Of a DNA stretch of 64,000 nt, positions 1 through 8,418 are shown piece after piece; position 1 is the first letter of the stretch, and the number at the start of each line of letters is the position of its first letter. Below the pieces are notes generated by a model that was given only the letters and a program-made list of their open reading frames with translations, was not told where the DNA came from and searched no databases. A program made the translations under genes and the position numbers. Where the stretch lies: contig JBPCOI010000003.1 of the NCBI GenBank assembly GCA_051000395.1, positions 83,540 to 147,539 of the forward strand, written 5' to 3'. The DNA comes from JBPCOI01 sp051000395 (GTDB lineage: Bacteria > Actinomycetota > Actinomycetes > Mycobacteriales > Jatrophihabitantaceae).

Positions 1-669
1 GACGAAGGTGTCCTCGCCGGACGCGGTCGGCGCCAGAAACTCCTCCGACGCCGAGCCGCCCATCGCCCCGGAGACGGCGAACACGATCCGGTAGTCGAAG
101 CCGAGGCGGGTGAAGATCCGTTCGTACGCGTCGCGGTGCGCGCGGTAGGACGCGTCCAGGCCGGCGTCGGACAGGTCGAAGGAGTACGAGTCCTTCATCA
201 CGAACTCGCGCCCGCGCAGGATGCCGGCGCGGGGACGGGCTTCGTCGCGATACTTGGTCTGGATCTGGAACAGCGCGAGCGGGTAGTCCTTGTACGACGC
301 GTACTCGCCCTTGACCAGCAGCGTGAACAGCTCCTCGTGCGTCGGGCCGAGCAGGTAGTTAGCGCCCTTGCGGTCCTGCAGCGTGAACAGCGTGTCGCCG
401 TAGTCGGCCCACCGGCCGCTGGCCTCGAAGATCTCCTTCGGGATCAGGGCCGGGAAGTGCACCTCCTGCGCGCCGATCGCGGTCATCTCCTCGCGCACCA
501 CCCGCTCGACGTTGGCGAGAACCACCAAACCGAGCGGAAGCCACGAGTAGATGCCCGGGGCCAGGCGACGGACGTAACCGGCGCGCACCAGCAGCCGGTG
601 GCTCGGCACCTCCGCATCGGCCGGGTCGTCGCGCAGGGTCCGCAGGAACAGGGTGGACAGTCGCAGCAC
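1..669 (-). CDS. proS: Prolyl-tRNA synthetase, N-terminal part (truncated by window edge)
   Basis: The first 223 codons of a class II prolyl-tRNA synthetase, which charges tRNA(Pro) in the cytoplasm; the rest lies beyond the left edge. Visible family landmarks are the N-terminal RLAPGIYSWLPLG segment, the GPTHEE motif, and the motif 2 region containing RDEARPRAGILRGREF followed by VMKDSYSF. The GTG start at 667-669 is chosen because the reading frame matches the usual N-terminus and because a TAGCCT hexamer sits six bases upstream, fitting a leaderless transcript. It is transcribed away from the RIO kinase gene. Identification is secure. Confidence 0.95.
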   Translation of the reverse strand, partial: MLRLSTLFLRTLRDDPADAEVPSHRLLVRAGYVRRLAPGIYSWLPLGLVVLANVERVVREEMTAIGAQEVHFPALIPKEIFEASGRWADYGDTLFTLQDRKGANYLLGPTHEELFTLLVKGEYASYKDYPLALFQIQTKYRDEARPRAGILRGREFVMKDSYSFDLSDAGLDASYRAHRDAYERIFTRLGFDYRIVFAVSGAMGGSASEEFLAPTASGEDTFV

Positions 670-675
670 GGCACC

Positions 676-681
676 AGGCTA
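676..681 (-). promoter_or_regulatory. Putative -10 element of proS (leaderless)
   Basis: On the minus strand the hexamer TAGCCT ends six bases before the proS GTG. This matches the TANNNT-N6/7-start pattern seen before many genes here. No clear -35 is visible. Inferred from sequence only. Confidence 0.4.
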
Positions 682-877
682 TCGACGGGCGAAACCCGGT
701 TGCGCCGCTGCATGGCAGCGCCCACCCTGGACGCCATCGCGCCACCGGGGTGCGCAGGGAGCGAGGAGGTGTGCCGCATGACGACTGCCGTCCGGGTGAG
801 CACCGCTCTCCCCCGTCCCCGCTCGCGCTGATCACCCGGCTTCCGGGTGGGCGCGTACCTACCTCAGGAGCCCTACC

Positions 878-1657
878 GTGTTTGACGATTCCCCCTCGTA
901 CTCCAGCTGGGACGGTGCCACGCACGGCCCCGAACCCCGTCCCGGTTGGGTGATCACCGAGCTGTCCGCGCTGGACTCCGAACTCGGCGTGCTCAAGACC
1001 GGCAAGGAGGCCGACGTCCACCTGATGCTGCGCGCGGCACCCGACGGTCGCGAAGTGCTCCTGGCTGCCAAGCGCTACCGCACCGCCGAGCATCGGATGT
1101 TCACCCGGGACGCCGCGTACACCGACGGCCGCCGGGTGCGGCGCAGCCGGGAGAACCGTGCGATGGCGCGCCGCACGGAGTTCGGCCGCGAGCTGCTCGC
1201 CGGGCAGTGGGCCGCCGCGGAGTTCGCGGCGCTCGGGCAGCTGTGGCAGCTCGGCGCTCCCGTCCCGTACCCCGTGCAGCTGACCGGAACCGAGCTGCTG
1301 CTGGAGTTCATCGGCGACCGGGACGGCACTGCCGCGCCACGCCTCGCGCAGCTGCGGCCACCGCCCGGCGAGCTGGGCGAGCTGTACGAGCAGTGCGTCA
1401 CGGCGATGCGCCTGCTCGCCCGGGCCGGTTACGCGCACGGCGACCTGTCTGCGTACAACCTGCTCGTGCACCAGTCGCGGCTGGTGATGATCGACCTGCC
1501 GCAGATCGTCGATCTCGCGGCCAACCCGCAGGGCGCGCAGTTCCTGCACCGTGACTGCGAGAACGTCTGCGCCTGGTTCGCGCGGCGCGGGCTGCCCACC
1601 GTGGAGTTCGAGCATCTCTTCGGCGACCTGATGGCCGAGACGGTCGGCACCTGGTGA
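878..1657 (+). CDS. RIO-type serine/threonine protein kinase
   Basis: A 259-residue atypical kinase of the RIO1-like family, presumably cytoplasmic. The ATP-binding part carries KTGKEADVHL near residue 42 and a lysine in AAKRYR. The catalytic loop is HGDLSAYNLLV near residue 188 with the expected Asp and Asn, and the metal-binding segment is MIDLPQ. In bacteria these stand-alone RIO kinases have no firmly established substrate. The GTG start at 878 is preceded by CAGGAG at a suitable distance. It lies between divergent proS and downstream mtr and shows no operon link to either. Confidence 0.85.
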   Translation: MFDDSPSYSSWDGATHGPEPRPGWVITELSALDSELGVLKTGKEADVHLMLRAAPDGREVLLAAKRYRTAEHRMFTRDAAYTDGRRVRRSRENRAMARRTEFGRELLAGQWAAAEFAALGQLWQLGAPVPYPVQLTGTELLLEFIGDRDGTAAPRLAQLRPPPGELGELYEQCVTAMRLLARAGYAHGDLSAYNLLVHQSRLVMIDLPQIVDLAANPQGAQFLHRDCENVCAWFARRGLPTVEFEHLFGDLMAETVGTW

Positions 1658-1660
1658 CGT

Positions 1661-1666
1661 TATCGT
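1661..1666 (+). promoter_or_regulatory. Putative -10 element of mtr (leaderless)
   Basis: TATCGT is followed by seven bases and then the ATG of the mycothione reductase gene, placing the expected transcription start at or next to the start codon. No good Shine-Dalgarno sequence is present, which supports leaderless initiation. Confidence 0.45.
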
Positions 1667-1673
1667 CGCGGTC

Positions 1674-3050
1674 ATGCCGCACTACGACCTTGCGATCATC
1701 GGTTCCGGATCGGGGAACTCGCTGGCCGGACCGCAGTTCGACGACTGGCAGATCGCGGTCGTGGAGGAGTCGACGTTCGGGGGCACCTGCCTCAACGTCG
1801 GGTGCATCCCCACCAAGATGTTCGTCTACCCCGCGGACGTCGCCGAGGCGGTCCGTGGCGCCGGACGTCTCGGTGTGGACGCCGAGGTGCTCGACGTCCG
1901 GTGGGCCGACATCCGCGACCGGGTCTTCGGCCGCATCGATCCGATCTCGGCCGACGGCCGGGCGTACCGGGCCCACGGCTCGAACACCACGCTCTACGAG
2001 GCGCACGCGGCGTTCACCGCTCCCCGCACGCTGCAGCTGTCCACCGGCGAGACGATCACCGCCGACCGGGTGGTGCTGGCTACCGGTTCGCGGCCCGTCG
2101 TCCCGGCGGTCGTGACCGCGTGCGACGTGCCGTTCCACACCTCGGACACGGTAATGCGCATCGACGAGCTGCCGGCTCGCGTCGCGATCCTCGGCGGCGG
2201 CTACATCGCCGCGGAGTTCGCGCACGTCTTCGCGGCGTTCGGGTCGCGGACCACGGTGATAGCCCGCAGCACGCCGCTGTTGCGCCACCTCGACCTGGAG
2301 ATCGCGCGCGCGTTCACCGCCGTCGCCTGCGACCGGTGGGACGTCCGCCTCGACGCCTCGGTGAGCTCGATCGAACGCGCCGGTGACGGTGTGCGCCTCG
2401 ACCTGCTGGACGGCTCGGTGGTCGAGGCGGACCTACTGCTCGTCGCGACCGGACGACGGCCGAACTCCGACAAGCTGAACCTGGCTGCTGCCGGGGTGGC
2501 TACCCATCCGGACGGCCGCATCGTCGCCGACTGCTATCAGCGCGCGACCGCGCCAGACGTCTGGGTGCTCGGCGATGTCAGCTCGCCGCACCAGCTCAAG
2601 CACGTCGCCAACCACGAGGCGCGGGTGGTGGCGCACAACCTGGCGCACCCCGACGCCCTGATCGAGTCGGACCACCGGTTCGTGCCCGCCGCCGTGTTCA
2701 CCCACCCGCAACTGGCGACCGTGGGGCTCAGCGAACAGGAGGCGATCGAGACCGGACGGCCCTACGTGACGGCGGTTCAGGACTACGGCGGCACGGCCTA
2801 CGGCTGGGCGATGGAGGACACCGCCAGCGTGTGCAAGCTCATCGCGGACCCGTCGAGCGGGCAGCTTCTCGGTGCGCACCTGATGGGCGAGCAAGCCTCG
2901 GTCCTGATCCAGCCGCTGATCCAGGCCATGAGCTTCGGTCTCGGCGTGCGGGAGATGGCACGCGGTCAGTACTGGATCCATCCGGCGCTGAGCGAGGTGG
3001 TCGAGAACGCGCTGCTGGCCCTGGACCTCGACTGCGGCGCGTCGCGCTAG
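1674..3050 (+). CDS. mtr: Mycothione reductase
   Basis: A 458-residue flavoprotein disulfide reductase that reduces oxidised mycothiol with NADPH, the actinobacterial counterpart of glutathione reductase. The N-terminal FAD motif is IIGSGSGN, the redox-active pair Cys39/Cys44 lies in GGTCLNVGCIPTKM, the NAD(P)H-binding motif is ILGGGYIAAEFA, and the C-terminal active-site segment HPALSEVVENALL provides the catalytic His/Glu. Within the family, the GSGSGN start and the spacing fit mycothione reductase better than lipoamide dehydrogenase. The presence of mtr implies that the organism makes mycothiol. The metallo-hydrolase follows after nine bases. Confidence 0.93.
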   Translation: MPHYDLAIIGSGSGNSLAGPQFDDWQIAVVEESTFGGTCLNVGCIPTKMFVYPADVAEAVRGAGRLGVDAEVLDVRWADIRDRVFGRIDPISADGRAYRAHGSNTTLYEAHAAFTAPRTLQLSTGETITADRVVLATGSRPVVPAVVTACDVPFHTSDTVMRIDELPARVAILGGGYIAAEFAHVFAAFGSRTTVIARSTPLLRHLDLEIARAFTAVACDRWDVRLDASVSSIERAGDGVRLDLLDGSVVEADLLLVATGRRPNSDKLNLAAAGVATHPDGRIVADCYQRATAPDVWVLGDVSSPHQLKHVANHEARVVAHNLAHPDALIESDHRFVPAAVFTHPQLATVGLSEQEAIETGRPYVTAVQDYGGTAYGWAMEDTASVCKLIADPSSGQLLGAHLMGEQASVLIQPLIQAMSFGLGVREMARGQYWIHPALSEVVENALLALDLDCGASR

Positions 3051-3053
3051 GTT
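3048..3053 (+). promoter_or_regulatory. Putative -10 element of the metallo-hydrolase gene
   Basis: TAGGTT overlaps the mtr stop codon and ends six bases before the ATG at 3060, so the gene may have its own leaderless start as well as read-through from mtr. Confidence 0.4.
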
Positions 3054-3059
3054 TCCCCC

Positions 3060-3725
3060 ATGAGCGACACCTACACGGGCGAGGTCGAGGTCGGCGGCGC
3101 GATCGACGTCCGCCGCCTGCCGGCGTTGACGATCGCCAAGCTCGCCGTCGGGCCGATGTCCAACAACGCCTACCTGCTGCGGTGCACCCGGACCGGGGAG
3201 GGGCTGCTGATCGACGCGGCAAACGAGGCCGAGCGGTTGCGCGAACTGGTCCGTCTTGACGGCCCACCGGTCGCGGCGATCCTGACCACGCACAGCCATC
3301 CGGACCACTGGCAGGCGCTGGCCGAGATCGCGGCCGACGCCGACGCCGCGATCTACGCCGGCGAACCCGACGCCGACGACCTGCCGGTCGCCGTCGACGA
3401 GCGGTTGCACCACGGCGACACGATCGCCGTCGGCGACCTGAGCCTGGAGATCATCGCCCTGCGCGGGCACACTCCGGGTTCGATCGCGGTGCTGTACCGC
3501 GATCCCGAGGTCGGCTCGCACCTGTTCACCGGTGACTCGCTGTTCCCCGGTGGTGTCGGGAAGACGACCTCATCGGCGGCGTTCAGCTCGCTCGTCGAGG
3601 ACGTCACCACCCGGGTGTTCGACGTCCTCGACGACGAGACGTGGTTCTATCCCGGCCACGGCAGCGATTCGACGGTGGGCGCCGAGCGCCCGCAGGTCGC
3701 CGAATGGCGCGCGCGCGGCTGGTAA
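3060..3725 (+). CDS. MBL-fold metallo-hydrolase
   Basis: A 221-residue metallo-beta-lactamase-fold hydrolase. The zinc-binding motif HSHPDH lies near residue 79, a further metal ligand His is in RGHTPGSIAV, the bridging Asp is in FTGDSLF, and the last His is in YPGHG. These match hydroxyacylglutathione-hydrolase-like (glyoxalase II-like) members. Because it sits directly behind mycothione reductase, a role in hydrolysing a mycothiol thioester or handling a detoxification intermediate is plausible, but that is inference from position. The exact substrate cannot be read from sequence. Confidence 0.85.
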   Translation: MSDTYTGEVEVGGAIDVRRLPALTIAKLAVGPMSNNAYLLRCTRTGEGLLIDAANEAERLRELVRLDGPPVAAILTTHSHPDHWQALAEIAADADAAIYAGEPDADDLPVAVDERLHHGDTIAVGDLSLEIIALRGHTPGSIAVLYRDPEVGSHLFTGDSLFPGGVGKTTSSAAFSSLVEDVTTRVFDVLDDETWFYPGHGSDSTVGAERPQVAEWRARGW

Positions 3726-3801
3726 TCGCAGGGTTCGGCGGTCACCAACCCCAGTAAGTTCGGCTGCGGCGAACATCCCGGCGTCCGGGCGTCATAGCGG
3801 C

Positions 3802-3807
3802 TATCGT
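3802..3807 (+). promoter_or_regulatory. Putative -10 element of the lipoprotein gene
   Basis: TATCGT ends six bases before the GTG at 3814, the same arrangement as before mtr. It supports the GTG start over the longer open frame upstream. Confidence 0.4.
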
Positions 3808-3813
3808 CGCAGC

Positions 3814-4827
3814 GTGACGACGCGCACCCGATTCGTCCTGTCGAGCCTGGCGACCGGCCTGCTCGCGGCAAGCGTGCTGTCCGGTTGCAGCCAGTCGAAC
3901 GCTGCCGGTCCCACCACGACCGCGACGCCCCGAGCCTCGACGAGCCCGACGCAGACACGGCCCACACAGTCGGTGTCGTCGCGGACGTCCACTGCCTCGC
4001 CCGCCACCAGCCGCACGGATCCCGCGCCCGCCGTGTCGCGCTCGACCCTGCCTCGCGGCGGGCGAACCATCCTCGGCACGTATCGGATCGTCGCCTACTA
4101 CGGCGGACCGGACGGACCCGCGCTCGGCGTGCTCGGCAGCCAAGCGCCCGAGCAGATCGCTGCGACCATCGCCGACCGAGCTGAAGAGTACGCAAGCTTC
4201 GGCAAGAAGCTGCAGCCGGCGATGGAGCTCATCGCCAGCGTGGCGCAAGGCGGTCCAGGGCCTGACGGCCGCTACTCCGAGACCATCCCGGTCGCGGACG
4301 TGCAGCGCTATCTCGACGTGGCGCACGAGCACAAGATGCTGCTCATCCTCGACTTCCAGCCCGGCCGCGGCGAGTTCCTGCCGCAGGTGCAGTACTTCGA
4401 GCGTTTCCTGCGTGACCCGAGCGTGTCCGTCGCGCTCGACCCGGAATGGAAGATGGGTCCGGGCGAGGTACCCGGGACGGTGATCGGATCGTCGTCGGCG
4501 AGCAGCATCAACGCGGTCGGGCGTTACCTGGCCGGCATCGTCGCCGCGCAGCACCTCCCGGACAAGCTGATGATCGTCCACCAGTTCCGGCTGCTCATGC
4601 TGCCCGACCGCGACCAGATCTCGCAGCAGAAGGGGATCGAGCTCGTCTTCCACGCCGACGGCTTCGGCAGCCAGTCGGAAAAGCTGGCGACCTGGCACGC
4701 ACTCGCCTTCCCCGGACGCCCGGACGGCGCCGGCTTCAAGTTGTTCCTGCGGCAGGACACCGACCTGATGACGCCCGCCCAGGTGATGGCGCTGCGACCG
4801 CAACCGGACGTCGTCACCTACCAGTGA
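3814..4827 (+). CDS. Secreted lipoprotein of unknown function
   Basis: A 337-residue putative lipoprotein. The N-terminus has two arginines, a hydrophobic stretch and the lipobox LSGC near residue 27, so the mature protein should be lipid-anchored outside the membrane. A Ser/Thr/Pro-rich linker (about residues 30-85) leads into a globular domain starting at GTYRIVAYYGG. That domain carries LLILDFQPGRGEF and VALDPEWKMGPGE, and the strand-like segments suggest a barrel fold with acidic residues. I do not recognise a named family. Starting at GTG 3814 gives the signal peptide directly; the frame upstream is a longer shadow. It converges with the DUF2237 gene, four bases away. Confidence 0.75.
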   Translation: MTTRTRFVLSSLATGLLAASVLSGCSQSNAAGPTTTATPRASTSPTQTRPTQSVSSRTSTASPATSRTDPAPAVSRSTLPRGGRTILGTYRIVAYYGGPDGPALGVLGSQAPEQIAATIADRAEEYASFGKKLQPAMELIASVAQGGPGPDGRYSETIPVADVQRYLDVAHEHKMLLILDFQPGRGEFLPQVQYFERFLRDPSVSVALDPEWKMGPGEVPGTVIGSSSASSINAVGRYLAGIVAAQHLPDKLMIVHQFRLLMLPDRDQISQQKGIELVFHADGFGSQSEKLATWHALAFPGRPDGAGFKLFLRQDTDLMTPAQVMALRPQPDVVTYQ

Positions 4828-4831
4828 CAGC

Positions 4832-5224
4832 TCAGCCCAACGCGCTCGGATCGGCGGGGACGTCGACGGCGTGGTGGCGCAGCAGTTCGAGCGGCACGTC
4901 CTCGAGTACCCGCGCGTGCGTGGCGGCCAGCACGACCGGCGCTGCGACGCCGTCCTGCTGCGCCTGCAACCAGCGCACCGCGACGACGCACCAGCGATCG
5001 CCGGGCCGCAGCCCGGGGAAGCGGTACTCGGGCACCGGGGTGCTGAGATCGTTACCGACCCGTCGCTGGTGCTCGAGGAACTCGCGGGTAGCCACCACGC
5101 ACACCGTGTGGTTGCCGACGTCCTCAGGGCCGGTGTTGCAGCAGCCGTCGCGGAAGAAGCCGGTCAGCGGGTCCGTCCCGCACGGCTCGAGCACCCCGCC
5201 GAGCACGTTGAGCGACTCATCCAT
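4832..5224 (-). CDS. DUF2237 family protein
   Basis: A 130-residue protein of the conserved DUF2237 family. Typical segments are NVLGGVLEPCGTDPLTGF, RDGCCNTGPEDVGNHTVC and FPGLRPGDRWCVVA; the conserved cysteines suggest a structural or metal site. The function of the family is not established. The ATG at 5224 is preceded six bases upstream by GAGACT, a weak fit to the leaderless pattern. It is divergent from the PH-domain genes and convergent with the lipoprotein gene. Confidence 0.85.
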   Translation of the reverse strand: MDESLNVLGGVLEPCGTDPLTGFFRDGCCNTGPEDVGNHTVCVVATREFLEHQRRVGNDLSTPVPEYRFPGLRPGDRWCVVAVRWLQAQQDGVAAPVVLAATHARVLEDVPLELLRHHAVDVPADPSALG

Positions 5225-5268
5225 CAGCCGAGTCTCGCACCACGCGCCGGGACGAGCAGGATGAGGAC

Positions 5269-5757
5269 GTGACCCAGCTGTCGTTGCGAGCGCCGGCCAA
5301 CCTCGTCAGCCCACGGGCGAAGGTCTACTGGATCGTGCGCGCCCTGACCGGATGGCTCGTCGTCGGCGTGGTGGAACTGATTGCCTGCCTCGCCTCCGGC
5401 GTGTCGATCGCCTCGGTCGTGGTGCTGATCGTGACAGCCCTGCTCGCGACCGGGCATCTGATCGTCATGCCGCAGTGGCGCTACCGGGTGCACCGGTGGG
5501 AAGCGAGCACCACCGCCGTCTACACCCAGTCGGGATGGTTCAGCCAGGAACGCCGGATCGCGCCGGTGGCCCGCATCCAGACCGTCGACACCCAACGCGG
5601 CCCGTTCGAGCAGATCTTCGGACTGGCCAACGTCACGATCACCACCGCCTCTGCCGCGGGACCGCTCAAGATCCACGGGCTGGACCGCGACGTAGCGGAC
5701 TCGCTCGTCGAGGATCTGACGGTGCGCACCCAGGCCGCGGGCGGAGACGCCACGTGA
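5269..5757 (+). CDS. Bacterial PH domain membrane protein (YdbS-like)
   Basis: A 162-residue membrane protein with two N-terminal hydrophobic segments (about residues 20-60), followed by a bacterial pleckstrin-homology domain (bPH2, formerly DUF304) with WRYRVHRWEAS, VARIQTVDTQRGPFEQIFGL and ANVTITTASAAG. These are usual for YdbS-type proteins. They occur in pairs with a longer YdbT-type partner, as here, where the genes overlap in GTGA. The biochemical role is unknown. The start is GTG 5269. Confidence 0.85.
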   Translation: MTQLSLRAPANLVSPRAKVYWIVRALTGWLVVGVVELIACLASGVSIASVVVLIVTALLATGHLIVMPQWRYRVHRWEASTTAVYTQSGWFSQERRIAPVARIQTVDTQRGPFEQIFGLANVTITTASAAGPLKIHGLDRDVADSLVEDLTVRTQAAGGDAT

Positions 5758-7292
5758 CGCAGCTGCTCGCCCCGGCCGCGGTCGGCGAATGGCGCCGGCT
5801 GAGCCCCCGGATGCTGCTCGTGCATCCGGTCGTCGAGCTGGGAAGAGCCCTACCAGCCCTGGCCGGCGCGTTCCTCGCCGGTCGCAGCAGCGGCGGCAAC
5901 AGCGGCACCTGGTGGAGCCTGGGCCTCGGCGGTGTCGTGATCGTCTTCGCGCTGCTCCGGTGGTTCACCACGAGCTTTCGCATCACTGCGGAGCAGATCC
6001 AGCTTCGGCACGGGTTGCTGCGGCGAAGGACGGTCGCCGCGCCGGTGGACCGGGTGCGCACCGTCGACGTCACCGCGCACCTGCTGCACCGGCTGCTCGG
6101 ACTGGCGAAGGTCGCGATCGGCACCGGGACCTCGGATCGCAAGGGCCGCAACGGCCTGGTGCTCGACGGCCTGGGCGCTGACGCCGCCGCGGCCCTGCGC
6201 GCCGAGCTGCTGCACCGGCGCCCCGACGTTCGATCGGGCGTCCCCTTCCGATCAGACGCCGGGACCGAGGCCACCACCGGCACGCAAGCGCCCGAACTGG
6301 TACTCGCCCGGCTCGACCGGGCGTGGATCAGGTACGCCCCGTTCACGCTGTCCGGCGCACTGACCGGCCTGGCATTGCTGGGTGTCGGCTCGCGCATCGT
6401 CAACGAGGGCCGCATCAACCTGAGCCGGGTCGGCCCGCTGCGGACCGTTGCGGAGCACTTCGCCCGCTGGCCGCTGGCCGTCAGCGTCGCCGTCGTCGCA
6501 GTCTGCGCGCTCGTGTTCGTCGCGGTCGCGTCCACGCTCGGCTACGTGCTCGCGTTCTGGAACTTCCGGCTCACCAGGCACAGCGGCGGCACGCTGCACG
6601 TGACCCGCGGCCTACTCACCTCGCGCGCGACGAGCATCGAACGACGCCGCCTGCGCGGGGCAGAGCTGTCCGAGCCGCTGTTGCTGCGCGCCGCGGGCGG
6701 TGCGCGCTGCCTGGCGATCGCGACCGGGCTGCGCGTGGGACGCGGCGCCGAACGCGGTGGCGAGATCCTGCTGCCTCCGGCGCCGCGCGCCGTGGCGTTG
6801 CGGGTCGGCGCGGACGTGCTCGAACAGCCCGGCCCGCTCTCGGCGCTCCTGCAGCCGCACCCGCCGGCTGCGCTGCGACGGCGGCTGGTGCGCGCCGTCG
6901 GCGCGGCGCTCGTCGTCGTCGCCGTGATCGCGGTCATCGACCGGGTCGCCGGTTGGCCGCTGTGGGCGGTGCCGGCATCGGGGGTCCTGATCGTGCTGGC
7001 GATCGCGCTCGGCATCGACCGCTATCGCAGCCTCGGCCACGCGTACGTGGACGGTTTCGTGGTGAGCCGGCTCGGTTCGCTGGTGCGTCGGCGCAGCGCG
7101 GTGATCTCCGACGGTGTGATTGGCTGGAACCTGCGCAGCACGTTCTTCCAGCGCCGCATCGGCCTGGTCACGCTCACCGCCACCGCCGCGGCGGGGCGGC
7201 AGCGCTACCGGATCGTGGACCTCGCTGCCGCCGAGTCCGCCGACTTCGCCGACCGGGCGGTGCCGGGGTTGCTTGCGGAGTTCCTCGGGTGA
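5754..7292 (+). CDS. Bacterial PH domain membrane protein (YdbT-like)
   Basis: A 512-residue membrane protein with three repeats of the bacterial PH (bPH2) domain, each following paired hydrophobic segments: VDRVRTVDVTAHLLHRLLGL in the first, SIERRRLRGAELSEPLL in the second, and VISDGVIGWNLRSTFFQRR in the third. This is the usual partner of the short YdbS-like protein encoded immediately upstream. Its GTG overlaps the upstream stop, indicating translational coupling. The next gene overlaps in the same way, so the three genes form one operon. The role is unknown; a membrane-associated complex is likely. Confidence 0.85.
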   Translation: MTQLLAPAAVGEWRRLSPRMLLVHPVVELGRALPALAGAFLAGRSSGGNSGTWWSLGLGGVVIVFALLRWFTTSFRITAEQIQLRHGLLRRRTVAAPVDRVRTVDVTAHLLHRLLGLAKVAIGTGTSDRKGRNGLVLDGLGADAAAALRAELLHRRPDVRSGVPFRSDAGTEATTGTQAPELVLARLDRAWIRYAPFTLSGALTGLALLGVGSRIVNEGRINLSRVGPLRTVAEHFARWPLAVSVAVVAVCALVFVAVASTLGYVLAFWNFRLTRHSGGTLHVTRGLLTSRATSIERRRLRGAELSEPLLLRAAGGARCLAIATGLRVGRGAERGGEILLPPAPRAVALRVGADVLEQPGPLSALLQPHPPAALRRRLVRAVGAALVVVAVIAVIDRVAGWPLWAVPASGVLIVLAIALGIDRYRSLGHAYVDGFVVSRLGSLVRRRSAVISDGVIGWNLRSTFFQRRIGLVTLTATAAAGRQRYRIVDLAAAESADFADRAVPGLLAEFLG

Positions 7293-8161
7293 CGGCCTCC
7301 GTCGCGGTCCTGGAGGTCGGCGGGACGCACGTCAGCGGCGCTCGCGTCGACACCGGCGACTGGAGCGTCGGGCCGGGGCCGGTGCGCCGCCGGCTCGACA
7401 GCGACGCCGACGCGGAGACGATCCTGGCGACCGTCGCCGCCGCCGGCGCGATCGAGGCAGCCGCCGGTGCACGCTGGGCTGTCGCGATGCCCGACCCCTT
7501 CGACTACGAGCGCGGCATCGGCCGGTTCCACGGCGTCGGCAAGTTCGAGTCGCTCAACGGCGTCGACGTTCGCCGCGAGCTCATGACACGTCTCGCGAAC
7601 CGGCCCGGGCACATCGCGTTCTGCAACGACGCGGACGCGTTCGCCCTCGGTGAGTGGGTCTGCGGCGCCGCCGCCGGAACCGAACGCTGCGTCGGCGTGA
7701 CGCTGGGCACCGGCGTCGGCAGCGGTTGGATCGCGGGTGGCGCGATCGCCACGGACGACGTCGCGGGCGTGCCGCCGGGTGGACGGGCGCATCGGCTCAG
7801 CGTGCGCGGTGAGTCGCTCGAGGACGTCATGTCCGCCCGGTCGATCCGCAGGCGCTACACCGCCCGCACGGGCGACGCCGCCACGGACGTGCGCGGCATC
7901 GCCGAGCGCGCCCGCGCCGGTGACACCGCGGCGCGCGAGGTGCTCGCATTCGCGCTCCGCGGGCTGGGTGAGGCGCTGGACCCGGGCCTGGCGGCCTTCG
8001 GTGCGCAGGTCATCGTCGTCGGCGGTTCGATGGCGGCGTCGTGGGACCTGTTCGAGGACTGGTTCCGCGAGGGCGCGCCGAGCGCGACCGTGATCCGGCA
8101 CAGCCGCGACGGCGAGATCTCCGCGCTGCGCGGCGCCGCCTACGCGACCGGACTGCAGTAG
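7289..8161 (+). CDS. ROK family sugar kinase-like protein
   Basis: A 290-residue member of the ROK (repressor, ORF, kinase) family without a DNA-binding domain. The N-terminal phosphate-binding loop is VLEVGGTHV, the catalytic Asp is in FCNDADAFALGE, the ATP-binding stretch is GVTLGTGVGSG, and the C-terminal adenosine motif is VIVVGGSMA. The canonical ROK zinc-binding CXCGXXGC segment is absent; instead there is a shorter GRAHRLSVRGESLEDV segment. It may phosphorylate a hexose, but the missing cysteines make the substrate uncertain. GTG 7289 overlaps the stop of the PH-domain gene. Confidence 0.8.
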   Translation: MTASVAVLEVGGTHVSGARVDTGDWSVGPGPVRRRLDSDADAETILATVAAAGAIEAAAGARWAVAMPDPFDYERGIGRFHGVGKFESLNGVDVRRELMTRLANRPGHIAFCNDADAFALGEWVCGAAAGTERCVGVTLGTGVGSGWIAGGAIATDDVAGVPPGGRAHRLSVRGESLEDVMSARSIRRRYTARTGDAATDVRGIAERARAGDTAAREVLAFALRGLGEALDPGLAAFGAQVIVVGGSMAASWDLFEDWFREGAPSATVIRHSRDGEISALRGAAYATGLQ

Positions 8162-8252
8162 CCCAGTGCCGCCCGGCGGCGAGCGGCTGATCAGGGGTCT
8201 CCTTAGCAGCGGAGCGAATCTGGTCCCTTCCTCCCTCAGGTCCAGATGGTTC

Positions 8253-8372
8253 TCAGGCGGCCGGTGAACGGAGTGGCCGGTGTCCTTCGCGGCGCAGCTC
8301 GGTCTCGTCGTCGAAGGAGTAGGTGTAGGTGCCGTAGAAGTTGATGTGGTCGTGCTGGGCAGGATCCTTCAT
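8253..8372 (-). pseudogene. C-terminal remnant of a Tn3-type transposase
   Basis: A minus-strand frame of about 39 codons ends at 8253 and reads HDHINFYGTYTYSFDD followed by GHRPLRSP. Tn3-family transposases commonly end with a HIN-x-x-GxYxF segment and a closing RPLR motif, so this looks like the last part of such a gene. An in-frame stop lies just upstream (near 8393), and no other part of the transposase is present in the window. It marks the left border of the accessory island. The match is by eye and short. Confidence 0.45.
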
Positions 8373-8418
8373 CAGGACGGCTGTCTGCCATCAGCAAGAG
8401 CGGCGCCGACCGGCGTCC

